The position numbers and the translations under genes were made by a program. Positions 45,469 to 56,712 of a stretch of DNA of 64,000 nucleotides are shown in pieces. The stretch's first letter is position 1. Every line of letters begins with the position of its first letter. Below the pieces are notes generated by a model. The model was given only the letters and a program-made list of their open reading frames with translations. It did no database searches and was not told where the DNA came from. This DNA comes from Rhynchosporium graminicola (Eukaryota; Ascomycota; Leotiomycetes; Helotiales; Ploettnerulaceae). The stretch is taken from contig FJUW01000013.1 of the NCBI GenBank assembly GCA_900074885.1, forward strand, positions 911,580-975,579, read 5' to 3'.

Positions 45469-46630
45469 GGCTTGCCTGTGAGTTACTACAACCACATCTA
45501 GATATTTAACAGCATGGACGTATCCGCCTATAATGCCTAGCGTCCGGTTGCATGTAAAATATATCCCTTCAGGTATCGTTATGCAAGCAGGTGGGAGGCC
45601 GCATGCGGCTGTGTCATATAAAAATGATTTCATCCAAGTTTCAATGTGGAACTGGAATTCAGTCTGGAACATTCGTAGCCTAAGCAGTAATCCTCAGGTA
45701 CTTCCGTACGTGATTCAAGGATGATGAATGACCGCACCAGTGGTATGGTAGGCGGCCGTAATATATAGCGGAGAGGGGCTGTTTTGCCTAAGCGAGAAAG
45801 CTGGCATCAACACAGATTCACCTAACTCGAGGTCGACATCTATGAAGATAGAACTTTATCCGAAGCGAATAAAAGATGCCTTTTAAGGTGAGGCCAATAG
45901 GATGCTTATTACATGACACCTTCGTTATTATTTAGTAGACGCTAGCATTAGCTTCTGGACGCTAGTTCCAAACTGGTCGCAACGATTACCCAGGTAGGTA
46001 TAGCGACTAATCAATATCAAGAATCAGAAAGTGGGTAAAACTGCCAACAGGAGATCGGCCAAATTGCATGGCTGTTATTACTCTAAGCGAAACCGTGCTC
46101 TAATTGATAAGGTAAGAGACCATGTTAATAGTTCCCTGATCTGATCCAATAAGTGAATGACGCCTTCCCTAAAGCAGCCATCACCTAATAATAGCCTTAA
46201 AAGTTTTAGGCGCTAGCGTGTTTTAGCTGAATGAGCTAATCATTATAGTGGACAGGTATAAATTGCCCATGCCCCCTTCCCTTTTTCATGCTTATAACAA
46301 CCTTTCGCTTTTGTGACGGGAGTTTCAAGCACTTGCCACTTTGAATTGCGCATCCACACGCTTGTATCGCGCCACTGCATGTAGAGTAAGTAACCGCTAA
46401 ATCCCACACATGTCTCATCCATTTAATCCGGTCGCTTTGAATACCGATTTGCTCTATCGTGAAGGCTAATCATCTTATTTTGACAGGCAGTTACGTTGCA
46501 AAAAACCACTCATTTCTTAATAGATACAATTCGTGGAGTTGAGCATTCGCTCCAACTACAACAATCGCGCATCCCTATTTGCAGCTACTACTTATTGCGA
46601 CGCGCCTTAAGCGCCCCCCACATAACCAAA
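45469..46630. other. Intergenic DNA between the island and the AT-hook gene
   Basis: AT-rich sequence with frequent stops in all frames. No gene or RNA recognised. It may be more decayed transposon or long 5' UTR of the downstream gene. Confidence 0.35.
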
Positions 46631-49342
46631 ATGCCGACTCTCGAAGATGTAGAGATGGGCAATTCATCATCTTCAGAAGTTCGAGAGGTTGAAATGGAAG
46701 ATGCAGGTTTGGCATCTGAACAAGGAGCCGTTGAGTCTCTCCTACCAGGTGTTGCATCAAATGGTCACGTGGCTTCTGATGAAGTGAACGGCAAGAGCGG
46801 TCACGGTATGTCGAAGGCGAGCAACGACTACCAAGAAACCAAAGGAACCTCGTCAAATGGACATGTTGTTGTGGATCCCTCGGCCAAACATGATGGTAGC
46901 CAATCTCCAGGTACGGCGCACGAAGAAATGACTTCACCAGCAGCTGGCGTCGGAAGAAGCGCGGAAAACAACGCCGAACCATCGAAGGGTGAAAAAAATG
47001 CCGGACCAATTCATGAGCCACCGCCCGCTGTTCAGTCCATCAAAATGGAAAAAGAAATCGCCAGATTGCACGAGGTGCTAGCGGAAGTTTCTCCTCAAGC
47101 CGCCCAGAAGGTGTTGAAGGAGAAATGGAGGATGTTCCTGTTCGAAGACTACAACGAGGCACATATCGCTTTCATCCTCCGCGCCGGTCTCAAGAATTCC
47201 AACCAAGAAATTCTAGATCGGGTGTTGAAAGACGAAGGGGGTTTTAAGGACGCCCTCTTGAAGACAGTCATTAAAAAGCCTGAATTCGTCGAGAAGGTGC
47301 TGAAGAAGACTCCGCCGGAAATTATCGCGGCTTCTATTTCAGAAAGTGCTCTGGATCATATGATGGCGGAGAGGTTTAAAACTGTTCCAGGGAAGACTTT
47401 AATCAAGTGGCTTGCAACAGCTGGGCGTCTCGGTTATAAAGCTGATGACATTCTTGATGAAGAGGATGAGTCGGTGTCGCCTGCATTACCCAGTCGGGAA
47501 ACCAGTGTGGAAATTATCGGGGCCATGCCAGTAACACGCGCTCAAGGGCAATACCATCCACAATATCAGCCCCCGCCTCATCTTCAATTTCATTCTCATC
47601 CCCGGCCTTATCCTCTACCTCCAACTCAACCGTATCGGCCTCCTCCTCAATCATATCCCCAACCTCCTCCTCCTCGGCCACAATTCTTACCACATCTCGC
47701 GAATCTTTACAAAGATCCACTTTTGATGGAACAGGAACGTCAAGCACTTCTAAATAACCAGCAAGCCCAAGAGGTTCAAGTTGCTCGAGCGCGCTACGCT
47801 CAAGCTTCCCAGAAACAACATAGAAATTCGAATCAAGGGCCTCCACACCCCGGACCTCCCAACCCAGTACCGAGTGCAGCAGCAGTAAGAGCTCCCCATG
47901 AGCAAACTGTCCGTTCTCCTACAGACGTTCCAACTGGCCCTCTGATGTGTACTCTCTGTCAAAGATCGTTCCCTCCTGGCTCGTTCGACGGCTATACATA
48001 TCATATTACAAAGAAGGTCTGCGAAAAAGAACCCCCTGCTTCAGGATACAAGTGGAGCTGCCCAAACTGCTTATCAGGCTTCACTACCAAGCAGGGCCTT
48101 GACTACCACAGTGCTCGTAAGGTTTGCAACGATGATGATATTGCACCAGCAACCCCACTAGTACCACCAAATGAGAAGACATCATCAACATCAACACCAA
48201 CCTTGCCACACCCACCAATGCACATGTCAGGACCCCCATCTCAACTGCAGGCGCCTTCGCAACTTCCCAGCAGTCAAGCCCTTACAAGATTACCTGGAGC
48301 AGTTGCTCAACCTGCCGTGCAGAGCAGTCGGCCCGATATGTTCACCCCTCGTCGTGGACCTGGCCGCCCGAAGAAAGAAAATATCAGACACTCTCCATCG
48401 GAGCTGACACCAGAAAAACGAGCAGCAATGGAGAAAGCCATCGCTGACGCCGAGGCCGATACTGCTGAGAAGATTGCCGCCCTGGCTTCTTCAGAATACT
48501 CAGAAGAAGCGCGTCAGCGTCGTACAACCTCTCTGACCAATGCGATTGCCACTAGGAAGAGTCAAATCCGAAAATCGTTCGGAGTCAGTTTACGGATGAG
48601 AGAGACAGACAAGCAGGCGAGACTCGCCGCAGGAATTGGTTCCTTGTCGGGGCCTTCTCGCATTCGGGAGTTCGATGCTTCGTCGAGTGTGTCGCCTGGG
48701 GTATCTCCGCCAGCTTCATCGTTTTCGCCTATCAACGGCAACAGCAATACATCACGCCCAAGTGCCTCATTACCATCAGATGGCTATACCGGCCCGTCCT
48801 CCCAAGGACCCTACCGCATACCAGCATACGATTCCGCAATCCGCTCAAACGGCCATGAATCTCCCCTCCGTGCCGTACAAACTAGCGACGGTGCTTCTCC
48901 TTCCGGTTACGGTGTCTTGAAAGCCTCAGGCCCAAGCCCGTATCCTGGCTACTATCCTCCAACAGTAAACAACAAACGTAAATACGGTTCTCAAGAACCT
49001 CATCTGCGTGCGGGTGGGGCTACGCCGCAGATGTCTATGATGATGGAGGTTTCTACTGAGGATGCGGCGAGTAAGTTTGAGAAGGGCTACAAGAAGAAGA
49101 TGGCCGATAGGGAGGAGAGGGACCGGGAGCACCATGAGCGTGCCCGGGACGTGAATATGACTGATGCACCAGCATCTGCGCCCAAGGAGAAAATCTCGAT
49201 CGAGATCAGTAGCAGTGATAGTGAGGAGGTGGAGTCAGATGTTGTAAAGTCTGTTGAGGATGATCATGGAGTCGAGGAGAATGTGGAGCCGAGGAAGATA
49301 TCGGTGGGACCGGGGATGGCGAGGAGAGAAGGTAAGCACTGA
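46631..49342 (+). CDS. Large AT-hook protein with two CCHC zinc knuckles
   Basis: A single long exon of 903 residues, from the ATG at 46631; the frame is open to 46496, but that extension has no ATG at its start. The N-terminal 150 residues are acidic and Ser/Gly-rich. A helical domain follows (about 140-300), then a Pro/Gln-rich stretch. Two zinc-binding modules follow: Cys440-x2-Cys443-x14-His458-x5-Cys464 and Cys477-x2-Cys480-x12-His493-x5-Cys499. An AT-hook (R-G-P-G-R-P-K-K) lies at about 574-582, and an I-E-I-S-S-S-D-S-E-E tail resembles a SUMO-interacting motif. The layout suggests a chromatin or transcription factor, but I cannot name a family. A GTAAGC just before the stop could be the donor of a last intron, so the true C-terminus may differ. 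Confidence 0.75.
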   Translation: MPTLEDVEMGNSSSSEVREVEMEDAGLASEQGAVESLLPGVASNGHVASDEVNGKSGHGMSKASNDYQETKGTSSNGHVVVDPSAKHDGSQSPGTAHEEMTSPAAGVGRSAENNAEPSKGEKNAGPIHEPPPAVQSIKMEKEIARLHEVLAEVSPQAAQKVLKEKWRMFLFEDYNEAHIAFILRAGLKNSNQEILDRVLKDEGGFKDALLKTVIKKPEFVEKVLKKTPPEIIAASISESALDHMMAERFKTVPGKTLIKWLATAGRLGYKADDILDEEDESVSPALPSRETSVEIIGAMPVTRAQGQYHPQYQPPPHLQFHSHPRPYPLPPTQPYRPPPQSYPQPPPPRPQFLPHLANLYKDPLLMEQERQALLNNQQAQEVQVARARYAQASQKQHRNSNQGPPHPGPPNPVPSAAAVRAPHEQTVRSPTDVPTGPLMCTLCQRSFPPGSFDGYTYHITKKVCEKEPPASGYKWSCPNCLSGFTTKQGLDYHSARKVCNDDDIAPATPLVPPNEKTSSTSTPTLPHPPMHMSGPPSQLQAPSQLPSSQALTRLPGAVAQPAVQSSRPDMFTPRRGPGRPKKENIRHSPSELTPEKRAAMEKAIADAEADTAEKIAALASSEYSEEARQRRTTSLTNAIATRKSQIRKSFGVSLRMRETDKQARLAAGIGSLSGPSRIREFDASSSVSPGVSPPASSFSPINGNSNTSRPSASLPSDGYTGPSSQGPYRIPAYDSAIRSNGHESPLRAVQTSDGASPSGYGVLKASGPSPYPGYYPPTVNNKRKYGSQEPHLRAGGATPQMSMMMEVSTEDAASKFEKGYKKKMADREERDREHHERARDVNMTDAPASAPKEKISIEISSSDSEEVESDVVKSVEDDHGVEENVEPRKISVGPGMARREGKH

Positions 49343-51351
49343 GGTCGCTCAGTTACTCCTTTGCTTTTTGTCTTTTATCTTGCGAGTACAAAGTCTGGGG
49401 TGGGAGAGGGGAGGGGAGCATTTGAGCCGAGGGAATGGTTGAGCTAGAGTCTAGTGACTATTTGATACCCATTTTTTTGGTTCAATGGAGGAGCCGTTGC
49501 GTCGCGTTGCTGTCAGATACCTCTCTTCAACAACGGATGCGCTGACACAAGACCTTCTTATATGATGACGGCAATTCCGAAAAAGGTATGGAGAATGGGC
49601 ACGGTAATTGACATCGGGATGAGCATATTCAATGGGAGGAAAAGTTAATGACGAAGGAAATGATTGATGAGGCGTGCTAGCAGGCGTTATTTGTTCTTAG
49701 CGTTCGACAAAGTCAAAAGGTAGACAGTGTACAATAAATGAAAACAGTTTGAAGATCAACTGACTTGAATGATGTGCTTTTCTTGACAGTGGTAGGGAAG
49801 GCGAGCTAAGTAGGATAAGTTTGTGATTACCCTTTACTGAAGCGAGCCGCCTGGCAACAGCAACCAAATTCATGACAATCTCTCTATCGGAAAAACACCT
49901 GAACGATTTTGAAAAGCGAGAATGCTAGAGCTCAAGGCAGATGACACTTCATTTCTCAGTTTTAACGCATGTTCAAAATCATAAGAAAAAGAAAGGCGAA
50001 GATATTGAAAGGTAAGTCAGGTGTCTGTTTTAACGATTCTGGACGATTCAGTCATTGAATTCTATGAAATTAAATCATTCAGCGGGGTTCTGCAGTCTTG
50101 TCAATTCCGGCCACCTTTTTCTTTGATGAAGAGGAGGACAATTGACTATTGATCTTCGACAAGTCAGACAGACTACCATCCAGGCGTCTAACAGAACTCA
50201 AAGATCGTCCATGCTGGATGCTCGTGTTGTACACGTAGATCAGTGCTATTGAAATGCTGACTGAGCCTTCCAAAATCCTTCTTCTCTTCACATAGCGGCC
50301 TGCTCTTCACGTGATATCTGAATCTCGGCGTTAAGATTGAGTTGAGTTGAGTCGAGTTGAGATGAGTTGAGCTGAGTTGAGTTAAGTCCGGGGTACTAAG
50401 GTAGAGACTCACCTCACATTACCTCACATCACCTCACCTCAATTCACCTCAGCTCAACTCAGAGAGTATATTTAGCGTGTCAACTCAAATCAGCCGTCCT
50501 CTGAGGTACTCTAAATATACTCAGAGCACTGCTTAAATTCTCTGCTGGACTAGAACTCGAAAGTCAAGATATTCATTTACTTCGCTCGCATCCTAAGCTT
50601 GCTTTTTAGTAGTCGAAGGTATTTCTTTCATCAGGAACTGTTCTTGTGCATGCTCAATTACCTACTTTGCGCTGCCACCAGGCCTACTTTTTCCCGGGCC
50701 CGGAACTAGCTTCAAAAGTATCCTTCTACCAACAACCTATCCTGCACCGCGCTCGGTAGGTGAAAAGTCGCAAAAATATTATAGCACACTACTAACGTAG
50801 CACTTTAGAGTCGTATTAACATTTGATGACTTTATTTCGTTGATGAGTTAGTTGACTTCGCCCGAAACGATACATCCTTAACTTCGAAGTCCTGTGCTTT
50901 GGAATTTAGCCTTTTCTATTTGCTAGTATTGAGCGACTTGGCGAGTGTATAGACTATGCGACTCTGATGGCAGTGCAGCGGATACGATTTTATATCACTC
51001 AGTAGACTCTTTAAGTCTACTCTAGGTCTACTCTTAAGTACGAAATCGAAGTACTCAACTCAGCTCAAAAATGCTCAGAGTATCTATACTATGCTGTATA
51101 ATCTGATCGTTATTTCATGAACGATATGATATATTATGACTTCCGCAGCTCCATATCCGTTCTCACGGTGTGTTATCGATATCACGATATCACAGATCGA
51201 GCGACGGACCAAATGGCATGGCTTAGATACTGCAGAATAAAACGGTAGAGATTAGAAGAGGATGTTTGGCTGAAGCTTAGACTCATTGGCCTTTTGGCAG
51301 TGATAACCATGCCAGAAGCTCCTGGGCTTCTTCCGAGACCACACATTTCCC
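49343..51351. other. 2-kb intergenic region with GAGTT repeats and a hairpin
   Basis: Between the AT-hook gene and glyoxalase I. A degenerate GTTGA pentamer array lies at 50341-50385, and a 12-bp perfect inverted repeat at 50464-50475 and 50511-50522. No gene recognised. Confidence 0.45.
50464..50522. repeat. 12-bp inverted repeat with 35-nt loop
   Basis: GAGTATATTTAG at 50464-50475 is the exact reverse complement of CTAAATATACTC at 50511-50522. It sits just downstream of a C/T-rich CTCAC array, on the border of a run of pentamer repeats. Confidence 0.7.
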
Positions 51352-52559
51352 TTACCAGTTTGCTCTATTCTTCAACTTCTCGTTTTGAATCACCTCAATC
51401 CAGTAATTATCGGGATCGAGAACGAAAGCAACATTCTTCATGCGGCCGTCTGTCAATCTCTTCTTCCAGTTGACACCGTGATCTTCGAAGCGCTTACATG
51501 CTGCATCGAGATCATCAACGGAAACGCCTGAATATCTTGTTAGCTACAATCATGACCATTTTCCTTCCAAGATAATCTATAACTTACAGATATGTCCAAA
51601 ACCCTGGGGTTCGTCATTGCCATTGTGATACTTGAAACTCTCATCACTTTCAGTACCGTAGTTCCAAGTCAGTTCCAAAAGACCTTCACGATCGGCAGTA
51701 GGATTGACACCGTTGACCGAGGCATTAGGTACGCCTTTGTCGCCTGGGTAGCCGAGGAAATACAGGTTGAATTTGGCGTCTTTGTTCTCGCTTGTGCGGA
51801 GGAGCGTCATGCCGAAGATTCCCTGGTAGAATTTCAAAGACTTCTCTTGGTCTTTGACACGAATCATGGTGTGGTTCTGGAACTTGTCAGCGCTGGCACT
51901 CTACCATATTAAGAAGGTTAGATGAACAAACCATTCTATAAGTCTGAACATCTGTTTCCTTGACCTCCTCGGTCTTCTCCACGGGATTCTGCCCCACAAT
52001 CTCAACCCAATACCCATCCGGATCCAAGGCAAACGCAATACTCCTCATGCGTCCATCACTCAATTTCTTCTGGAACTTATACCCCTCATCCTCAATCCTC
52101 TTACATGCCGCCTGGATATTATCCACACTGATACAGGTATGTCCGAATCCTTTATGCGGGTCCTTGTTTCCGGTTGATACGGAGTAGGAGGCGTCATCCT
52201 CGGTGCCGTAGTTGTGCGTTAGTTCTATCAGACCTTCGCGGTCGGAGAAGTGGTTTCCGTGGGAGACGGCCTTGGGGGAGTCGTATCCCATGAAGTAGAG
52301 GTCGAATTTCGCTTCGGGCTGTTCAATCTTTTGGACCATTTTCATGCCGAGGAATTCATAGAATTTGACTGGTGAACTTCTATGAGCCAAATTCATGAGT
52401 AGCTCTGAGTGCTGTTGACTTACCTGAGGCTTTCGGGTCCTTCACCCGAATCCTGAAAGAGGATCAACATTTTTTCGCTTGTAGGTATAAGTTTTGAGTT
52501 CATGGGCTGTCTTACATCGAATGATTGAATTTATATGTCTGCACATTGGTTGCTGCCAT
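51352..52559 (-). CDS. GLO1: Two-domain lactoylglutathione lyase (glyoxalase I)
   Basis: Five exons, 52559-52516, 52452-52424, 52368-51932, 51876-51588 and 51527-51352, encode 324 residues, the size of the fused yeast Glo1. The enzyme converts the hemithioacetal of methylglyoxal and glutathione to lactoylglutathione in the cytosol. It has two tandem VOC domains. Both halves start with an H-S/T-M-I-R-V-K-D motif, carry an E-L-T-x-N-Y-G-T-E segment, a G-F-G-H motif, and end in D-P-D-x-Y-W-x-E, so each half keeps His/Glu metal ligands, as in the yeast enzyme with two active sites. The third intron's acceptor was set at 51877, because it gives R-M-N-H-T-M; an earlier AG would add eight residues. 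Exon 2 is only 29 nt. Confidence 0.9.
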
Positions 52560-53864
52560 GGTTGCGAATAGTCTGGTAGCTGTCCAGGTCCTCTAGTGTG
52601 AGCAAAATGTACCCCGCCATTGGCTATTCATACTGTAGCTGTCAAACTCAATTGGAAGAACGCACCTGAGATGAAAGTGTTTTGTTTCAGAAAGCTTGAT
52701 CTGAAGGTTCGTTGAAGATGGCGGATTGACTTCATGAGATATCAAGAAGTACTTTGTTGATGTTTAGCAGGATGAGATGGGATTCTACTTGTAGTGTATA
52801 GTGTAACTGAAAAGTGCCCCGCGTTATCTACCTCACCAATGACGTGTGAGAGAAGGGAATTGGAATGGAAATAACCAATGGCCGTTTGAGTAAGTGCCAA
52901 CGCCAAAAGGGCGGCAATGGAATGCAATGCAAGCCTCGATCGGATGGAAGCAAGACGGGCAGGAAGGCTGAAAGAAGCTTTCGAAGGACATTCCGCGCAC
53001 ATTAGGGACGAAGTAGGCCAAGCATCTACGATATCTACGATGAGCAGGACTCAGGGGGAGTGAAGGAAAGAGTGCCTCTAGGATTCATCATTCAGTCGTA
53101 AATTATGCTCTTCCAAATTTATTCCTTTACCCTGTACCTTGAGATGTTTGAATCTATGGTAATGTAAATCAAGATATGCTCATAGAGCTGATTATTATCA
53201 TCGAGCCTCGGTAAGCGAAGTCTGGACACAAACCTCATTTATATATGCCATATAGCGGTTGTCAACTCCATGTCATTTAATTATCTCCGTCCGCATTGGT
53301 ATTGAACTGGCCCTTCTCTGTTTCCTATCTTGTTACAGCCTCTCAACGAAGAAGTGCCTCCTCAAAGTTTAGGTAGATCCTGATTAATCAATAGGAACCT
53401 GATTAATTTCTCAGGTGAAAGAGTCGCACAGATTCGAACTCTGTTACAAGCACGCAAAACCTTTGTACTAGGACCACCAATTGATGTCTTGCTCTGGATG
53501 AGAGCATAGATTTGTATGTATTGAAGTCCTAGCTTATCCTATACTTCGTAGAGACTCCGGGGTAATTTCTTCAACAAAGGTTCCGGTGCTACGATCATAT
53601 CACGGCCCGAGCCACAATCAACAACCGGGAACAGATCGAACTCTATTTCACCTCTTCATCATCACACAATCGTCAGGCACATGACTGGCCACTCGTAATC
53701 TCAACACCTAGAGTACCTCAATCGAGTACAGCATAACAGCTAGATGCCATAGTGAGTGCATTCTCCAAGTTCGAAACCCTTACCACCCTTTTCCACTCGA
53801 GCACAAGCTAACTAAACCTCAGCATCCTCGAAGCACCCTTCCCTCCACAGCCACATCCCCCACA
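52560..53864. other. Divergent intergenic region
   Basis: Upstream of glyoxalase I (minus) and the roadblock gene (plus). A tRNA-like segment near 53415-53490 was examined and rejected. No other feature. Confidence 0.4.
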
Positions 53865-54677
53865 ATGTCCCAAACAATGCTGCTCACAAAGCGCCTCACA
53901 ATCTTCCTCTCGCAAAACACGACCCCCCAACTACCCTCCCTCCTCCTCCTCTCCCCAACAGGCAAACTACTATCCAGTTCCTCGCCCTTACCAGCCTCGA
54001 CACTACGCACACAAGCAACGCTCGCTTGCTCACTCTGGACGCTTTACCAACCTACGACATCGATCCTACCGAACGCTTTACCCCTGCACCACCCCTCACA
54101 TAACCAAAATGGTGGTCGCAATGGGAATGGAAGCCAAAGTCACTCTCGAGGCTCAGACACAACATTCTCAAGCACATCCACAATCACAGACCACGACCTG
54201 AGCACAATCACCATCCAGCTCACGCACGGGGTAATGGTGATCCGCGCCCTTTCCTGCGGGCTGTTATTCGTCGCGATCGGTCCCTCGAACACATCTACCG
54301 CCAATAGTACATCCAATCCTCAGAATTCAGGCCCGAATCCAGGTCAACAGACCCTTCAGGCGCAAGCACATGCGAGCTCGTCGCGGCCTACGAGTCCGCC
54401 TTCTTCTCCTCCCCCTCCGCCGGCGCATAGAGATACCCATGACGGGGATAGTCAGAGTCAAGTCCAGAGCCAAGTGCAAAGTCCAGCTCAGAGTCAAAGA
54501 GAGTTCGGGAATCATTTGGCGGTAGGCAGTGCAGCACCGAGCGATGCAGGCAGTATACGGAGTACAGGCACCAGAGGGGGAAGCATTGTGACCTTGAAGA
54601 GGCAGGCGGTTGAGGTGGGAAGGTGGTTGGATGGGCAGTTGGAGGAATTTCGGCTTTGTCCACCTGAGGCACGGTAA
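53865..54677 (+). CDS. LAMTOR2/Ego3-like roadblock protein
   Basis: A frame of 270 residues. The first 65 residues resemble the N-terminal half of the Roadblock/LC7 domain of LAMTOR2 (L-T-K-R-L-T-I-F-L-S-Q-N, then L-L-L-L-S-P-T-G-K-L-L-S-S-S and A-T-L-A-C-S-L-W-T-L-Y). The remainder resumes at about residue 105 (T-I-Q-L-T-H-G-V-M-V-I-R-A, then L-L-F-V-A-I-G-P), and the final helix (G-R-W-L-D-G-Q-L-E-E-F) fits the domain's end. Two Ser/Asn/Pro/Gln-rich inserts interrupt the fold. In animals LAMTOR2, and in yeast Ego3, anchor the Rag GTPases and TORC1 at the lysosome or vacuole. The assignment is by fold similarity, and the long inserts make it only moderately sure. A GTAAGG at 54674 could begin a further intron before the stop. 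Confidence 0.65.
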   Translation: MSQTMLLTKRLTIFLSQNTTPQLPSLLLLSPTGKLLSSSSPLPASTLRTQATLACSLWTLYQPTTSILPNALPLHHPSHNQNGGRNGNGSQSHSRGSDTTFSSTSTITDHDLSTITIQLTHGVMVIRALSCGLLFVAIGPSNTSTANSTSNPQNSGPNPGQQTLQAQAHASSSRPTSPPSSPPPPPAHRDTHDGDSQSQVQSQVQSPAQSQREFGNHLAVGSAAPSDAGSIRSTGTRGGSIVTLKRQAVEVGRWLDGQLEEFRLCPPEAR

Positions 54678-55149
54678 GGTTGTTTTGGAAATCATCGCCC
54701 ATCATTCTATTGTTGCAAAACATGTGTCAGGGGGTAGATGAGTCAGGCCTGGATTGGGTACTGTGTTGCTTGTGTTTGGATCACTTCTGAGGGTATATAG
54801 GGCGTCGACGGCAACGGGAAATCCCCAAGCCTGTATCATATGCATGGTGTAAGGGCGTTCGACACCATGAAGCATTGAACGATGCTCAGGTATTGTAACC
54901 ATAATGACTCTTACCAATCGATGTAACAAGTAACTACTTTACGGCCTTCTCGGCGTAAATCCATCATAGGCGTGGCAGCCGACAGACTTCTATGCCAACT
55001 ACTCGGTTCAGAGCTCTCATCTAGAATTTATCGTTGAGTCTGTGGCTCTCAATGGCTCCAATATACTGTGATTATTACATGCGTTCGGTACATTTTCATT
55101 CTCGAGGACAGACACCAGATGGCCAGACTCGGTAAATGTCAAAATCTTC
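54678..55149. other. Convergent intergenic region
   Basis: Between the 3' ends of the LAMTOR2-like gene and CysA. Nothing recognised. Confidence 0.4.
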
Positions 55150-56712
55150 TTAGCCCAAAAATTGTTTCAAATTGGCGCCAATGTGGTCCAAATCCAACAA
55201 AAAGCTGTCATGTCCAAAAAGACTCACGTCATCTCCGAGTTCCACATGAGTGACTCGGGTGTTGCCTGTTCTTCTGAGCGTTTCAGCAATCTCTCTCTGT
55301 TGCCAAGCTGGGAAGAGGATGTCGCTCGCAACACCCATGACCAGGGCTGGATGATCTCTAAGTCCCTTCAGGCCTCTAACCAAATCCTCCGGCGGTCCAG
55401 AAGATTGCTGAACCGGTGCATTTAAATCCCTCGGAGCGCCCGTTTCAGGCTGCTCCTCATAAGGCTCATCCGGCAGCGTCAAGCTACAAGAAGACGCCTC
55501 CATCTCCTCAGTCTTCCCATCCTCAAATCGTGTCGCCTGAGCTGCTCGTCTTATAGCAGTGGTAGACTGATTCGCAGCTCCAAGATCAAAAAGGTCCATA
55601 GCTTTACTGACATATAGTAGACTATTGGGATCATACTCCAAGCAGAACTTCTCTCCCGCATGATCGAGATACGTTTCAATCAGAAAATCGGGGCATAATG
55701 CTGGTTGTTTGCTTGGATCGGCCCTCCTACGCCCGAATCGCTGTTCCCATTCTGGTCCGGATCGATATGTGACTGTGGCAATTTCTCTGGCCAGCTTCAT
55801 CCCCGCATGAGGTGGAATGCTATCATAGTAGAAACCTCGATTCCACTTTGGATCCATCATGAGGACTTGTCTCTGGGTGTGTCGCATGGCAATACTGTAT
55901 GGATGACTTCGTGCACATCCTGAGATACTGGCTATTCTGCCCACTCGTTCTGGGAACAGAACACCAGCGGCTAGAGATTGCATGCCTCCCATGCTGGATC
56001 CCACACTCGCATATAGCATTTTGATTCCTAAACCATCTAAAAGTCTGAATTGGGCGCGTACCATATCCTCCATAGTCAAAATTGGGAACCTGGTAGCGTA
56101 TCTCAGTCCGTCCGCGGGGTCAATACTACTTGGACCAGTTGAGCCGTAGCATCCTCCAATAACATTTGTACAAATTATATGGTATTTATTCGTATCGAGA
56201 CATCCGTTCGGACCAATGAATTTTTCCCACCATCCAGGCTTCGGGTTCTGCTCCGTTGAATGTGCATGAGATGATGCAGAAAGACCAGTATGTAAAAGAA
56301 TCACATTCGATTTGTCTGCGTTTATCTCACCCCAACATTCATAAGCTATATCAAATTCACATAGTATTCCTCCCCAGTCAAGGGCTAACGGATCGTGACA
56401 ATGGTAGCTGAGTGTTGCGCCGCTCGTATATGATGGCTCGGGACCGCTGGAAAGAGACCGAGCTTCGAGGGTTGCTGATTTAGTCTCCAAAGCATCTAGA
56501 CATGGAAATGCCATGGCGGGATTTGAAGCTGCTGCGAGCCCAGCTGCAGTGTTCTTCCTTGCGCCCTGGGTGTGTAGATGCCTCGAGGCACTCTGGAGAC
56601 TGGCCGTCTGGCAAGCCTGTTGAGGGCCAGAAGAATGCCATGATCTTATTGAAGTCCTCGGGGGCCTTGAAGCTGTTCGCGCAGCCGCGGTGATGCTCCT
56701 GGTGGATTTCAT
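55150..56712 (-). CDS. cysA: Mitochondrial serine O-acyltransferase, CysA type (MetX fold)
   Basis: A single exon of 520 residues. It is an alpha/beta hydrolase of the homoserine O-acetyltransferase (MetX) family. The catalytic triad is visible: Ser240 in G-S-S-M-G-G, Asp464 in A-S-D-I-L-F-P, and His501 in G-H-D-S-F. In filamentous ascomycetes this subfamily (Aspergillus CysA; fission-yeast Cys2 as serine O-succinyltransferase) acylates serine for cysteine synthesis, distinct from the Met2 homoserine enzyme. The conserved [14 protein letters not shown] and [10 protein letters not shown] segments match CysA. The N-terminus is Arg/Ser/Ala-rich without acidic residues ([12 protein letters not shown]), a strong mitochondrial signal. 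A Glu/Pro-rich insert lies at about 395-430. Substrate (serine rather than homoserine) and acyl donor are inferred from subfamily. It is divergent from Trm61. Confidence 0.85.
   Translation of the reverse strand: MKSTRSITAAARTASRPPRTSIRSWHSSGPQQACQTASLQSASRHLHTQGARKNTAAGLAAASNPAMAFPCLDALETKSATLEARSLSSGPEPSYTSGATLSYHCHDPLALDWGGILCEFDIAYECWGEINADKSNVILLHTGLSASSHAHSTEQNPKPGWWEKFIGPNGCLDTNKYHIICTNVIGGCYGSTGPSSIDPADGLRYATRFPILTMEDMVRAQFRLLDGLGIKMLYASVGSSMGGMQSLAAGVLFPERVGRIASISGCARSHPYSIAMRHTQRQVLMMDPKWNRGFYYDSIPPHAGMKLAREIATVTYRSGPEWEQRFGRRRADPSKQPALCPDFLIETYLDHAGEKFCLEYDPNSLLYVSKAMDLFDLGAANQSTTAIRRAAQATRFEDGKTEEMEASSCSLTLPDEPYEEQPETGAPRDLNAPVQQSSGPPEDLVRGLKGLRDHPALVMGVASDILFPAWQQREIAETLRRTGNTRVTHVELGDDVSLFGHDSFLLDLDHIGANLKQFLG

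Noticed and set aside
46496..46630. 45-codon N-terminal extension of the AT-hook protein
   Set aside because: The frame begins with TTG, not ATG, and the added sequence has no resemblance to the rest; the ATG at 46631 was used.
53415..53490. tRNA-like sequence with a TTCGAAT T-loop on the minus strand
   Set aside because: A T-arm and a 3-bp D-stem can be drawn in a 76-nt span, but only four of seven acceptor pairs form and no anticodon arm fits. Probably chance or a long-dead tRNA copy; tRNAscan-SE would decide.
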